Shown here piece by piece: positions 1-7,493 of a DNA stretch of 64,000 nucleotides (the stretch's first letter is position 1; each line of letters opens with the position of its first letter). This stretch comes from Spinactinospora alkalitolerans (GTDB taxonomy: Bacteria > Actinomycetota > Actinomycetes > Streptosporangiales > Streptosporangiaceae), in contig NZ_JACCCC010000001.1 of assembly GCF_013408795.1 (NCBI RefSeq), positions 3,844,001 through 3,908,000 on the forward strand, written 5' to 3'. The translations under genes were made by a program, and so were the position numbers. The notes beneath the pieces are model-generated. The model saw only the letters and a program-made list of their open reading frames with translations, had not been told where the DNA came from and did no database searches.

Positions 1-400
1 GCCAGAGTTTCTGGAAACGCTCGTTGAAGCCATCGACCTCGGTCGAAAGGATCTTGCCGACTCCCTCGCAGAACTTCAGCGTCGCACCGAGATCGAGGGT
101 GCCGTTGCCTTTCGACCGCCATTTCGACTGCACCAGCCACATCCTCGACCTGGTGCTGTCGACGTGGACGGCGTCGATTCCCCCGTCACCGGCTCCGTCG
201 ATGACCGACGCGCCGGCTTCGGCGAGGTCGCAGCCGGAGAGGTGTTTCACCGCGAGTGCGGCGAGCGCGCGGGTCAGGCACTCAGGCGGAGGATCCTCAT
301 CTTCGAGGGAGCGACCGGGGAGATCACTGAAGTCGACGACATCGGCGAAGTGGCGCTGCAGGGCGTTCTGGACGTGTCGCACGGCGATGGGGGCTGCCAT
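1..400 (-). CDS. AIPR-like abortive-infection protein, N-terminal part (runs off left edge)
   Basis: The frame opens with ATG at 398-400 and runs without a stop off the window edge, so only the first 133 residues are visible. Residues 71-77 read GDGGIDA and 90-94 VQSKW, the D...QxK spacing of PD-(D/E)XK nuclease-like folds, followed by a DLG.TLKF.EGV...FN stretch. An opening of this kind is typical of AIPR (abortive infection phage resistance) proteins, usually 500-700 residues, which act against phage-infected cells. The assignment to AIPR is inference from this N-terminal pattern; another restriction-endonuclease-like family is possible. It reads in the same direction as the DUF4429 gene 56 bases upstream, so the two may be cotranscribed. 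Confidence 0.6.
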   Translation of the reverse strand, partial: MAAPIAVRHVQNALQRHFADVVDFSDLPGRSLEDEDPPPECLTRALAALAVKHLSGCDLAEAGASVIDGAGDGGIDAVHVDSTRSRMWLVQSKWRSKGNGTLDLGATLKFCEGVGKILSTEVDGFNERFQKLW

Positions 401-456
401 GCCCGAAAGCCTATCGACGCGGTTTCATCCGCGCCGATATTTCCGCGTTCTCAGCC

Positions 457-924
457 CTACCGGGCTGGGCCGGTCGTCAGCTTGGCGACGGCCTGGTCGT
501 ACTGCTCCTGGGTGAGCGCGCCCTGCTGGAGCAGCGTGTGCAGTTGCCGGATCTGCTCAGGAACGCTCGGTGCGGCCGCCTGGGGGACGCCGGCCCTGGC
601 GATCGCCTGATTGACCGCCGCGTGAAGCTCCTCGAAGTCGGGCTGGTGTCTCTTCAGGAAGTAGACCGACTGCGTGTGCTCGACCACCCGTTTCTTGCGC
701 TGATCACGCCGCGCCTTGCGGTCTTTCCTTTCGGTGACCACGAATTCGATGAATCCGTTCTTCTGGAGATCCGAGCCCTTGAACCGGATGTGGGAGATCG
801 TGCTGACGTGCATCCGGCTCTCTCTGCCACCGCTGAACAGCGCGCTGGGGCCCTTCCTGCGGAGGGTCACCCACTCGCCGTCGAAGCTCACGGCATTGCC
901 CAGGTAGCCCTTGGCGTATATCAC
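457..924 (-). CDS. DUF4429 and SHOCT domain protein
   Basis: This 155-residue protein begins with the DUF4429 pattern (IYAKGYLGNAVSFDGEW, then strands with a basic patch) and ends in a SHOCT helix pair (EQIRQLHTLLQQGALTQEQY). Such proteins are common in actinobacteria; DUF4429 resembles PH-like membrane or nucleic-acid associated domains and SHOCT is a short oligomerisation module, but the cellular role is unknown. I chose the GTG at 922-924, preceded by GGAG, because family members begin directly with the M-I-x-A-x-G strand; the frame continues upstream to an ATG at 966 and a TTG at 975, which would add an unconserved tail. A cluster of Arg/Lys residues (RKDRKARRDQRKKR) lies in the middle. 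Confidence 0.75.
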   Translation of the reverse strand: MIYAKGYLGNAVSFDGEWVTLRRKGPSALFSGGRESRMHVSTISHIRFKGSDLQKNGFIEFVVTERKDRKARRDQRKKRVVEHTQSVYFLKRHQPDFEELHAAVNQAIARAGVPQAAAPSVPEQIRQLHTLLQQGALTQEQYDQAVAKLTTGPAR

Positions 925-1368
925 GCATCTCCAATCACGGGGGAAGTGTGGAGCAGGGGCACGCATGATCCCCAAATCCCCAAGCGCTCAACGGGAGACG
1001 ATCCTACCAAGGTAAAGGCGGCCCGTACCTCCGCCGGGAGATCAGAAAGCGGAGAACCGCGAACCTGCTTCCTCACCTCCGGTGACGGACTCCCGCTGAA
1101 ATGCCGGGTGTTCTGCCCGCCGCTGATCGGCCGCACCGACCGGTCCAGGCCGTAGTGGCTCCGCCCCGCGTGCGCGCGGGGCCTGATCCCTGCGCGCCCA
1201 CGTCCGGGGAGGCGGGGCGGCGGTCTCGCGCTCCAGGTGGTCGAGGACGTCGAGGCCGGTGCGGGCCGAGAGACCGGCAAGGGCCATGGGGCTACTTCGG
1301 GCGGCGTTGCCGCGGCCGGAGTCGGCCGCTTCCCTGACGCACGGCGATCACCGGGTTACCGTTGCACC
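925..1368. other. Intergenic gap without recognisable gene
   Basis: This 444 bp stretch separates two divergent genes (DUF4429 protein leftwards, methyltransferase rightwards). Open frames on both strands are arginine- and proline-rich and show no family resemblance. No convincing promoter or terminator could be singled out. Confidence 0.5.
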
Positions 1369-2475
1369 GTGCCTGATGCCGATGACCTGGCCGTCCTGGC
1401 CGACCACTGGGCGTCCGAGGTCCGCGCCGCGAAGCGCGAGCATTTCATTCCCGATGTGACCCGCGCAGGTCCCATGAGCGGCGGCCCGAGCCACTGGGTC
1501 GACCGGACCGCCGACCCGGAGAAGTGGCGGGCGGCGGTCTACAGCGACACCACGATGCTGACCCAGGTGGACGACGGCGCCACGATGCTGGGCCCGGAGG
1601 CTCCTCCGGGGCTGCCCACGAGTTCGAGCACCGCCCCCTCACTCGTCGTCGAGTTCCTGAACCTGCTCGACCCCTACCCGGGCGACCGCGTCCTGGAGGT
1701 CGGCACCGGCACCGGATGGACGGCCGCCCTCCTCGCGGCCCGCCTCGGTCCCGGCGCCGTCACCACGATCGAGGTCGACGACCAGGTCGCCCGGCAGGCG
1801 GCCATGAACCTCAAGCGTTCCGGATACGAGGCCCGCGTCGTCGTCGGCGACGGCGCGGACGGCTGGGCGGAGGGTGCCCCCTACGACCGGGTGCACGTCA
1901 CCTGTGCGGTAGCCGACATCCCCTTCGCGTGGGTGCGGCAGACCCGCCCCGGCGGCGTGATCGCGCTGCCGTGGGCGCCGACACAGGTGTGGGGCCACAA
2001 GGTCACCTTGACCGTGACCGGGGACGGCCGTGCGGTGGGCCGGTTCCGAGGCGACACGTCGTTCATGATGCTGCGCTCCCAGCGCCCCGCCCTGCCCGAC
2101 GTGAGCGGGCATCCGCGAGAGTCGCGGGCCCGCGTCGACCCGCTGAGAATGACCAGCGCCGACCGCGGCCTGGAGGTCGCCGCAGTAGGGCTGCTGCCCG
2201 GGGTGGACGTCACCGGCCTGGGGGTCGGCGACGACCGGGTGAGCGTGTGGGACCCGGGCAGCGGCTCCTATGCGCTGGCCGTACGCGACGGCAGCGGCTC
2301 CGGCGCCGAGGTCACCGAGTACGGGCCGCGCTCCTTGTGGACAGAGCTGGAGGACACCTACCTGACCTGGGTGGGACTGGGAGAGCCCGGCCGCGAGCGC
2401 TTCGGGCTCCTCGTCGACGCACGGGGACAGCACGTATGGCTGGATCGGTCGGACAACCTGATCGGAGTGAGCTGA
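1369..2475 (+). CDS. Protein-L-isoaspartate O-methyltransferase-like SAM enzyme
   Basis: The 368-residue product carries a class I SAM methyltransferase core: the SAM-binding motif I VLEVGTGTGWTAALLA followed by an acidic strand end (TIEVDD) and VVVGDGADG, as in PCMT-like enzymes. Ahead of it is a PCMT-type region ending in TMLTQVDDGATMLGPEAPP and the PTSSSTAPSLV substrate loop. Actinobacterial proteins of this build are often used in natural-product or RiPP contexts, or as housekeeping repair enzymes; no RiPP precursor is visible here. The GTG at 1369 was chosen because conserved sequence begins just after it; the open frame reaches 1237 without similarity. Its stop overlaps the ATG of the next gene (TGATG), so the two are translationally coupled. 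Confidence 0.75.
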   Translation: MPDADDLAVLADHWASEVRAAKREHFIPDVTRAGPMSGGPSHWVDRTADPEKWRAAVYSDTTMLTQVDDGATMLGPEAPPGLPTSSSTAPSLVVEFLNLLDPYPGDRVLEVGTGTGWTAALLAARLGPGAVTTIEVDDQVARQAAMNLKRSGYEARVVVGDGADGWAEGAPYDRVHVTCAVADIPFAWVRQTRPGGVIALPWAPTQVWGHKVTLTVTGDGRAVGRFRGDTSFMMLRSQRPALPDVSGHPRESRARVDPLRMTSADRGLEVAAVGLLPGVDVTGLGVGDDRVSVWDPGSGSYALAVRDGSGSGAEVTEYGPRSLWTELEDTYLTWVGLGEPGRERFGLLVDARGQHVWLDRSDNLIGVS

Positions 2476-2603
2476 TGGGCGACCATCGCAAAGAGGTCAA
2501 CTGCAACGGATGCAGGGGCACCGGGCGGGTCCAGCAGTCCGATGACGGACGGATGGTGATGGTGCCCTGCACGCTGTGCGGAGGCAGCGGAAAGCAGCCG
2601 TAG
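2475..2603 (+). CDS. Tiny DnaJ-type zinc-ribbon protein
   Basis: A 42-residue protein overlaps the preceding methyltransferase stop by one base. It holds two CxxCxGxG motifs, CNGCRGTG and CTLCGGSG, spaced as in a half DnaJ zinc-finger, which should bind one zinc ion. Proteins of this size with the paired motif are widespread in Streptomyces-like genomes but have no assigned role. Translational coupling suggests it works with, or is produced in step with, the methyltransferase. The strict Cys/Gly spacing in so short a frame argues that it is real. Confidence 0.75.
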   Translation: MGDHRKEVNCNGCRGTGRVQQSDDGRMVMVPCTLCGGSGKQP

Positions 2604-2925
2604 CCGCCCATATCGGGCACGGTGCCCGGCGTGGACGGCCACGCCGAACAGCGCATATGGCTCTGAGACGGCTTCTTCTGCGGTGGTCCGATCGGCGGGG
2701 TCGGTGGAGAGTCCGTGGCTCGGCCACTCCTCGCGGCTGTCGATCGCCGCCGAGAGCGGCGGGATGTCGCCGCTGTTCATCGGCTCCGCCCGCGCGGTCA
2801 TCGCCGCGCTGCCCGCCGCGACTCCCACCGCGTCAAGAAACGTGGAGAGCCCGCCGGCATCCGCCACGACGGGCCGGCCACGATCATGCTCTTCCCCGTC
2901 GCACCTCGCGCAGCATGATCCGGAA
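2604..2925. other. Intergenic gap, no gene recognised
   Basis: Between the zinc-ribbon gene and the xylanase control region there are only low-quality overlapping frames on both strands, none with a ribosome-binding site or family likeness. This part is GC-rich, whereas the sequence after about 2920 becomes markedly AT-richer and carries palindromes described separately. Confidence 0.4.
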
Positions 2926-2948
2926 GTTATCCGAAAATTTTCGATAAC
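2926..2948. promoter_or_regulatory. Palindromic operator candidate upstream of xylanase
   Basis: A 12 bp perfect palindrome, CGAAAATTTTCG (2932-2943), sits inside longer arms GTTATC and GATAAC. CGAAA...TTTCG-type palindromes are known upstream of Streptomyces xylanase genes, where they mediate repression. The site is about 380 bp before the xylanase start, so direct action on that gene is inference. Confidence 0.45.
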
Positions 2949-3078
2949 GTCGGCCCGAACCTTGATCTTCGGACTCGGGCTTCCATCGACCAATCCCGTA
3001 CTCGGTCGGCCAGGTATGCCAGTGACCAGGCGCAATGCCTTTCCGAGAAATCTCTGCCCAAGACAGAGTTTTCGCAAT

Positions 3079-3097
3079 TTTCCGGAAACTGTTGACA
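3079..3097 (+). promoter_or_regulatory. Second palindrome overlapping a TTGACA -35 element
   Basis: TTTCCGGAAA (3079-3088) is a perfect palindrome 4 bases before TTGACA (3092-3097), a consensus -35 hexamer. CACTAT at 3118-3123 could be the -10, but the spacing of 20 is long. A repressor here would block transcription toward the xylanase, leaving about 200 bases of untranslated leader. Confidence 0.4.
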
Positions 3098-3325
3098 ACC
3101 CGACGGAGCCGGACCAACACTATCGGCATCGACAGGCCTCACCCACTGTCAATCCGGGTCACCCACCGCAACCTGATCCTCCGGTCGTCGACCGCACGAC
3201 AACCGGCCCCCGCCGCGCTGTACGACGCCGACGCGCGACGGCCGTCACCCTGGCCACCGACAGCCCCGCCGGGTCGTATCACGCTGCCCGGCCCCCACCG
3301 GCCTTCACGAGGAGGAAGCACGCAC

Positions 3326-4327
3326 ATGAACGACGCCCCCGCCCACCCGGAGAGCCGCAGACGCGGCCGCACCAGGCTGCTCATCGGCCGTGCCTGCGCC
3401 GCCGTAGTAGCGCTGGTCACGGCCACAACGACGCTGCCCGGCATCGCCAACGCGGACATAACCTCCAACCAGACCGGCACCGATAACGGCTACTTCTATT
3501 CATTCTGGACCGACACTCCCGGGTCGGTCTCCATGGAACTGGGATCTGGCGGCAATTACAGCACCTCATGGAGCAACACCGGGAATTTCGTTGCCGGTAA
3601 GGGCTGGAGCACCGGCGGACGCAGGGCCGTGAACTACTCGGGAAGCTTCAATCCGTCCGGCAATTCTTATCTGACTCTCTATGGGTGGACGAGAGACCCA
3701 CTCGTGGAATATTACGTCGTCGACAACTGGGGCACTTATAGGCCCACGGGAACGTACAAGGGCACGGTCACCAGCGATGGTGGTACGTACGACATCTACA
3801 AGACGACGCGATACAACGCCCCCTCCATCGAAGGCACTGCGACTTTTGATCAGTACTGGAGCGTCCGGCAGTCGAAGAGAACGGGCGGAACGATAACCTC
3901 TGGCAACCACTTTGACGCATGGGCCCGTTATGGAATGAATCTGGGCAGCCATGATTACATGATCCTCGCAACAGAGGGATACCAGAGCAGTGGGAATTCC
4001 AATATAACGGTGGGCTCCTCCTCCGGTGGTGGCGGTGGAGGCGGCGGTGGAGGCGGTGGCGGCGGCTGCACCGCGACCCTGTCCGAGGGTGAGAGGTGGG
4101 ACGACCGGTACAACCTCAACGTCTCGGTGTCCGGCTCCGACGACTGGACCGTGACGATGAACGTCCCGGAACCCGCCGAGATCATCGCCACCTGGAACAT
4201 CAGCGCCAGCTACCCCAGCTCCCAGGTACTGACCGCCACGCCCAACGGCAACGGCGACAACTGGGGCGCGACGATCCGGCACAACGGCAACTGGACCTGG
4301 CCGACGGTCTCCTGCAGCGCGAGCTGA
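3326..4327 (+). CDS. Secreted endo-1,4-beta-xylanase GH11 with CBM2 module
   Basis: A 333-residue secreted enzyme that hydrolyses internal beta-1,4 bonds of xylan outside the cell. Residues 1-43 are a long signal peptide with an arginine-rich n-region (RRRGR, possibly Tat) ending ANA. Residues about 44-230 form the GH11 jelly roll, with the nucleophile Glu128 in [12 protein letters not shown] and the acid/base Glu217 in EGYQSSG. A poly-glycine linker (234-247) leads to a CBM2 domain (248-333) with terminal cysteines and the W-rich NWTWP end. Length and order match Thermobifida/Nocardiopsis Xyl11A-type enzymes. The ATG at 3326 has an AGGAGGA site 9 bases upstream. Palindromes upstream suggest repression; no CelR-type 14-mer was seen. 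Confidence 0.93.
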   Translation: MNDAPAHPESRRRGRTRLLIGRACAAVVALVTATTTLPGIANADITSNQTGTDNGYFYSFWTDTPGSVSMELGSGGNYSTSWSNTGNFVAGKGWSTGGRRAVNYSGSFNPSGNSYLTLYGWTRDPLVEYYVVDNWGTYRPTGTYKGTVTSDGGTYDIYKTTRYNAPSIEGTATFDQYWSVRQSKRTGGTITSGNHFDAWARYGMNLGSHDYMILATEGYQSSGNSNITVGSSSGGGGGGGGGGGGGGCTATLSEGERWDDRYNLNVSVSGSDDWTVTMNVPEPAEIIATWNISASYPSSQVLTATPNGNGDNWGATIRHNGNWTWPTVSCSAS

Positions 4328-4354
4328 CCTCCGAACCCCCGAAGCACCACACCT

Positions 4355-4384
4355 GCGGCGCGGCGGCCATGGCCGCCGCGCCGC
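4355..4384 (+). terminator. 30 bp perfect palindrome terminator after xylanase
   Basis: Arms of 14 bp (4355-4368 and 4371-4384) flank a central AT, 27 bases after the xylanase stop. There is no T tail, as is usual in this GC-rich sequence. Confidence 0.6.
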
Positions 4385-4524
4385 ACCGCTGCCGGCCCGG
4401 CCGCTCGCGGGCCTGGGTGATCCCCGAGGCCGTCGGCACACTCACTCCCTCCCCCTCCGGAGAGGGAGGAGAGCCCTTCCTCCGGGGGAGTCCCCGCCGC
4501 CCGGACGGCGGACAGGATCGCCTC

Positions 4525-5118
4525 ATGAACAACAGCACCCTTTCCTCCCGCGGGCGCTGTGAACGCCCCGCCCCGGCTTCCGTAGGCGTCACGGCGGTGG
4601 CGTGGGCGATCGCCCTGTGGTGTATCGGATTCGCAGCCGTCAACCTCGTATACGAGGCATCAGGACGCTTCTCGGACGGCCCCCTGGCCGAATACGGTCC
4701 GGCGCTCTCGGTGATGACCTGGCTCGTCGTCGTCCTCAAGGTCGCGGGAGCCGGGGTGGCGCTGCTGTCCGTCACCAGGCGCCCGATCCCCGTCCCCGCG
4801 AACCTGCTGGCCGTGCTGGTGTGGGGGGCCTTCGCCCTGCTGGGCCTCTACACGCTGGGCAGCGTCGTCCAGGCGGTCGGCATGGTCACGGGCCTCCTGG
4901 GATCGGCCGATCGGATCGACGCGGCCGCAGTGGGCTACGTGCTCTTCTTCCTCGCCGGTGCCGTCGGATACGGCGTCCTCGCCGTATCCCACTCCAGGCG
5001 CTCCGCCACCCCCACAGCGCCCGTCCTCCTCGGCGTCCTGGGAGCGCCGGTGCTGCTGGGCGTGGTCCTCGTCGCCGTTCCGGCGCTGCTCACCGCGCTC
5101 GGGGTCATGCCCCACTGA
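4525..5118 (+). CDS. Small integral membrane protein, unknown function
   Basis: This 197-residue protein has about five predicted membrane segments (near residues 20-40, 60-82, 93-122, 135-155 and 165-192) separated by short loops and a few basic residues. I do not recognise its family; similar uncharacterised four- to five-helix proteins are common in actinobacteria. The start is ATG 4525, after a weak purine-rich stretch; hydrophobic sequence begins about 18 residues later. It stands between the xylanase terminator and the convergent thyX gene, so it is probably a single-gene unit. Codon use is like that of its neighbours. Confidence 0.65.
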   Translation: MNNSTLSSRGRCERPAPASVGVTAVAWAIALWCIGFAAVNLVYEASGRFSDGPLAEYGPALSVMTWLVVVLKVAGAGVALLSVTRRPIPVPANLLAVLVWGAFALLGLYTLGSVVQAVGMVTGLLGSADRIDAAAVGYVLFFLAGAVGYGVLAVSHSRRSATPTAPVLLGVLGAPVLLGVVLVAVPALLTALGVMPH

Positions 5119-5206
5119 TATGTCGCAGTGCCGTTGCGCGGCGGCGCCCGATGACGGCCAACGGCCGGGCCCGCGGCGCGTCGCCGCGGGCCCGGCGGCA
5201 CGCGTC

Positions 5207-6004
5207 TCACACCTTGCGGTACTTGGGCACCCAGGCGCCGTCGGTGACCTCGTAGTCGCCGAACAGTGCGGGCGCCTCCTCCAGGAGGGTCTCGCCGATC
5301 CTGCCGAACAGCAGGCGGATCTCCTCCTCCGCGCCGGGCGCGGTGCGGGCCTCCAGGGTGTGGCGCAGAGTGCGGACGTTGGCCGTCCAGACCAGGCCGG
5401 TGGCCACGCCCTCGGGGGCGAAGCGGCGCATGAAGGAGGTGCGGTGCTTCTTCTCCGCGAACTTCACGCCCTCTTCGTCCAGGCCGAAGTGCTCGGCCAT
5501 CCAGCCCTGGAACTCCTCCATCCGGTCCAGCATCTCGGTGGCGCGCTTCATCAGCTCGGGGTCGTCCCTGGCCCACTCGGGGAACCAGAACGGCAGGTCG
5601 GTCAGGCGCACGAAGCGCAGCGACTCCTGCGAGACCGCCACGCCGGGGCGGTGCCGGATGAGTTCGTGAGTCAGTACTCTGCTGACGTTGTGCAGGACGA
5701 AGCTGAAGCTGACGTGCTCCAGGACCGAGCCGTGCAGGCTGGCGAGGATGTTGGAGAGGTAGGCGTCCTGGTCGGTGCGCACCCGGGTCACGTTGGGGTT
5801 GAGCCCCGGTTCCCAGGAGCGGTAGCACAGCCGGCCGGCGAACTCCGCGAGGTTCTGCGGGTCGTTGAGCTCGGAGTCGAGCTCGCCGCGGTCCAGCCGC
5901 TCCAGCCAGCTCTGCCCGCCGACGTCGGCGAGATAGCTGGCGATCTCGTCGTAGTCCAGCTGCGGACGCGCGATCAGGTGGACTTCAGGCTCGACGCTCT
6001 TCAC
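5207..6004 (-). CDS. thyX: Flavin-dependent thymidylate synthase ThyX, divergent motif
   Basis: ThyX converts dUMP to dTMP using methylenetetrahydrofolate, NADPH and FAD, and acts as a homotetramer. The 265-residue protein has the ThyX signature region HELIRHRPGVAVSQESLRF at residues 113-131. The canonical motif is RHRx7S; here RHR (117-119) is followed by eight residues before Ser128, a variant seen in a longer actinobacterial ThyX subclass. GTG 6004 was chosen because a GAGGA site lies 5 bases upstream; the frame continues to 6100 without similarity and through a 17 bp hairpin. Whether a ThyA is also encoded in this genome cannot be seen here. Confidence 0.88.
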   Translation of the reverse strand: MKSVEPEVHLIARPQLDYDEIASYLADVGGQSWLERLDRGELDSELNDPQNLAEFAGRLCYRSWEPGLNPNVTRVRTDQDAYLSNILASLHGSVLEHVSFSFVLHNVSRVLTHELIRHRPGVAVSQESLRFVRLTDLPFWFPEWARDDPELMKRATEMLDRMEEFQGWMAEHFGLDEEGVKFAEKKHRTSFMRRFAPEGVATGLVWTANVRTLRHTLEARTAPGAEEEIRLLFGRIGETLLEEAPALFGDYEVTDGAWVPKYRKV

Positions 6005-6089
6005 CGTGTCCTCTTCTCCCCCACACCGGAGCCGGGAGAACCGCTCCCGGGCCTCCTCGGTCCGACATCGTGGCCGGTCGGCGCGCATC

Positions 6090-6125
6090 GGTTCGGACAC
6101 GCGGCCCCGGCCGCGTGTCCGAACC
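6090..6125 (-). terminator. 17 bp perfect hairpin between two leftward genes
   Basis: Arms 6090-6106 and 6109-6125 are perfectly complementary with a two-base loop. It lies downstream of the small membrane protein gene (ending 6203) and upstream of thyX, so it probably ends the first transcript. Confidence 0.6.
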
Positions 6126-6202
6126 TAGCATCGACATGGATGTGAGGGGTTGTGGTCCCGGCGGTCTCGGAGCGGGCGAATCCCACTGCGTGAGTCCGGC
6201 CA

Positions 6203-6343
6203 CTAACCGATCAGGAAGCCGCCGGGGCTGATGATCAGCCCGACGACGATGAGGACCACGCCCCAGAGGATCTGGCGGCGCAGCAGCGCGAAAACACCGG
6301 CGACGATGAGGACGATTCCCAGGATCAGCAGTAAAATACTCAT
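6203..6343 (-). CDS. 46-residue GPGG-like small membrane protein
   Basis: The product is almost entirely two hydrophobic helices (residues 2-20 and 26-39) joined by an LRRQ turn, ending in ISPGGFLIG. It resembles the actinobacterial small membrane proteins with a C-terminal GPGG motif, here SPGG; their role is unknown. The purine-rich AAGGA lies only one base before the ATG at 6343, which is unusually close; no better in-frame start exists. The upstream region (about 6400-6480) is AT-rich and may hold its promoter. It is too short to judge by codon use alone but the topology is clear. Confidence 0.65.
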   Translation of the reverse strand: MSILLLILGIVLIVAGVFALLRRQILWGVVLIVVGLIISPGGFLIG

Positions 6344-6567
6344 GTCCTTCGCATGCCCCTGCTCATCCGGCAAAAACGCCCGAGTGCCGGATAAGCGACG
6401 ACTCCGCTGGTCGCGAAGGTAAAAAAAGGTTAATGAAGATCGCGGCGAAATCATTACCCTAATTCGTCCCGGCCTTTACCCAACCCCTTCCGCTACCCCG
6501 GATGCAAAAGGTCGAACATGCCGTCCGGAGAGTTCCTCACCCGGTTCGCGCCCGTATCGCCCCCGGT

Positions 6568-7374
6568 TCACTCCGGCAGGTGCGGCAGGGTGGACTCGGG
6601 CGAGGCGAACGCGCCGCCCTGCGGGCCGCCGTGCCAGAACGGGTCGTCGTCGGGGAAGCCCGGGGCGAAGCCCGCGGCGTCGTCGACCGGGCGGTAGCCC
6701 AGCTCGTTCTCGCCCGCCGTCAGGTCCCAGAACCTGCGCGCGTTCGCTGAGACGGCGTAGACGGCGGCGAAGGTGACGTTGTCCGTGGTGAGCGCTGCGC
6801 GCACGAAGCCGACGCAGTCGCGGGGGCTGAGCCAGGTCGCCAGGTGCCGGGTCTCGGTCGGCTCGGTCTCGAACGATCCGATCCGCAGCGCCACGACCTC
6901 CAGCCCGAACTTGTCGGCGTACATCTGGCCGAGCGCCTCGACCGCGACCTTGCTGACCCCGTACAGGCCGTCGGGGCGGGGCGGCTCGTCGGGGAAGACG
7001 TGGTGGTGGATCGGGTATCCCCCGGTCACCCGGTTGCTGCCGGCCAGCACGACCCGGCGCACCCCGGTCCGGCGGGCGGCCTCCAGCACGGTGAACGTCC
7101 CCTTGACGTTGGCGTCGAGGAGTTCGTCGAACGGCGCCTCGTCGGGGCGGCCGGCCAGGTGCACGACGGCGTCGGCCCCCTGGAACGCCTTCTGCAGCGC
7201 GTCGAGGTCGTTGATGTCGCCTTCGTGGACGGTCTCGTTGTCGCTGTCCGCGGTCACGGGTTCGCGGTCGAACAGCACCAGCTCGCCGACGTTCTCGCGC
7301 AGCCCTTCGCGCACGGTGGCTCCCATGCGCCCGGCCACTCCGGTGATCACGATCCTGCCAAGGTTCACATCCAT
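6568..7374 (-). CDS. NAD-dependent uronate dehydrogenase-like epimerase/dehydratase
   Basis: The 268-residue protein is a short extended SDR enzyme. It starts with the NAD-binding loop ITGVAGRMG (residues 9-17), has the acidic strand end DREP, and the active-site YGVSK. Later motifs YADKFGLEVVALRIGS, HLATWLSPRD and AVSANARRFWDL closely follow uronate dehydrogenase (Udh), which oxidises D-galacturonate or D-glucuronate to the aldarolactone. That specific activity is inferred from the pattern. ATG 7374 begins the conserved strand; upstream residues in the frame are unrelated. No other uronate catabolic gene is adjacent, so it may be a stand-alone gene. Confidence 0.75.
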   Translation of the reverse strand: MDVNLGRIVITGVAGRMGATVREGLRENVGELVLFDREPVTADSDNETVHEGDINDLDALQKAFQGADAVVHLAGRPDEAPFDELLDANVKGTFTVLEAARRTGVRRVVLAGSNRVTGGYPIHHHVFPDEPPRPDGLYGVSKVAVEALGQMYADKFGLEVVALRIGSFETEPTETRHLATWLSPRDCVGFVRAALTTDNVTFAAVYAVSANARRFWDLTAGENELGYRPVDDAAGFAPGFPDDDPFWHGGPQGGAFASPESTLPHLPE

Positions 7375-7493
7375 GCGCCCGAGCCTACGATCGCGCGGCC
7401 CCCCGTTCACGCATGGCGCGGGGCGACACACCAATCCGATCGGGGTCCGGGTTCGGGCGGCCGGATCCGGCCGCCCGTCCCTCCTCGGCTCTC

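Noticed and set aside
2604-3325. CelR operator for the xylanase
   Set aside because: No TGGGAGCGCTCCCA or close variant was found; only CGAAA/TTTCG and TTTCCGGAAA palindromes are present.
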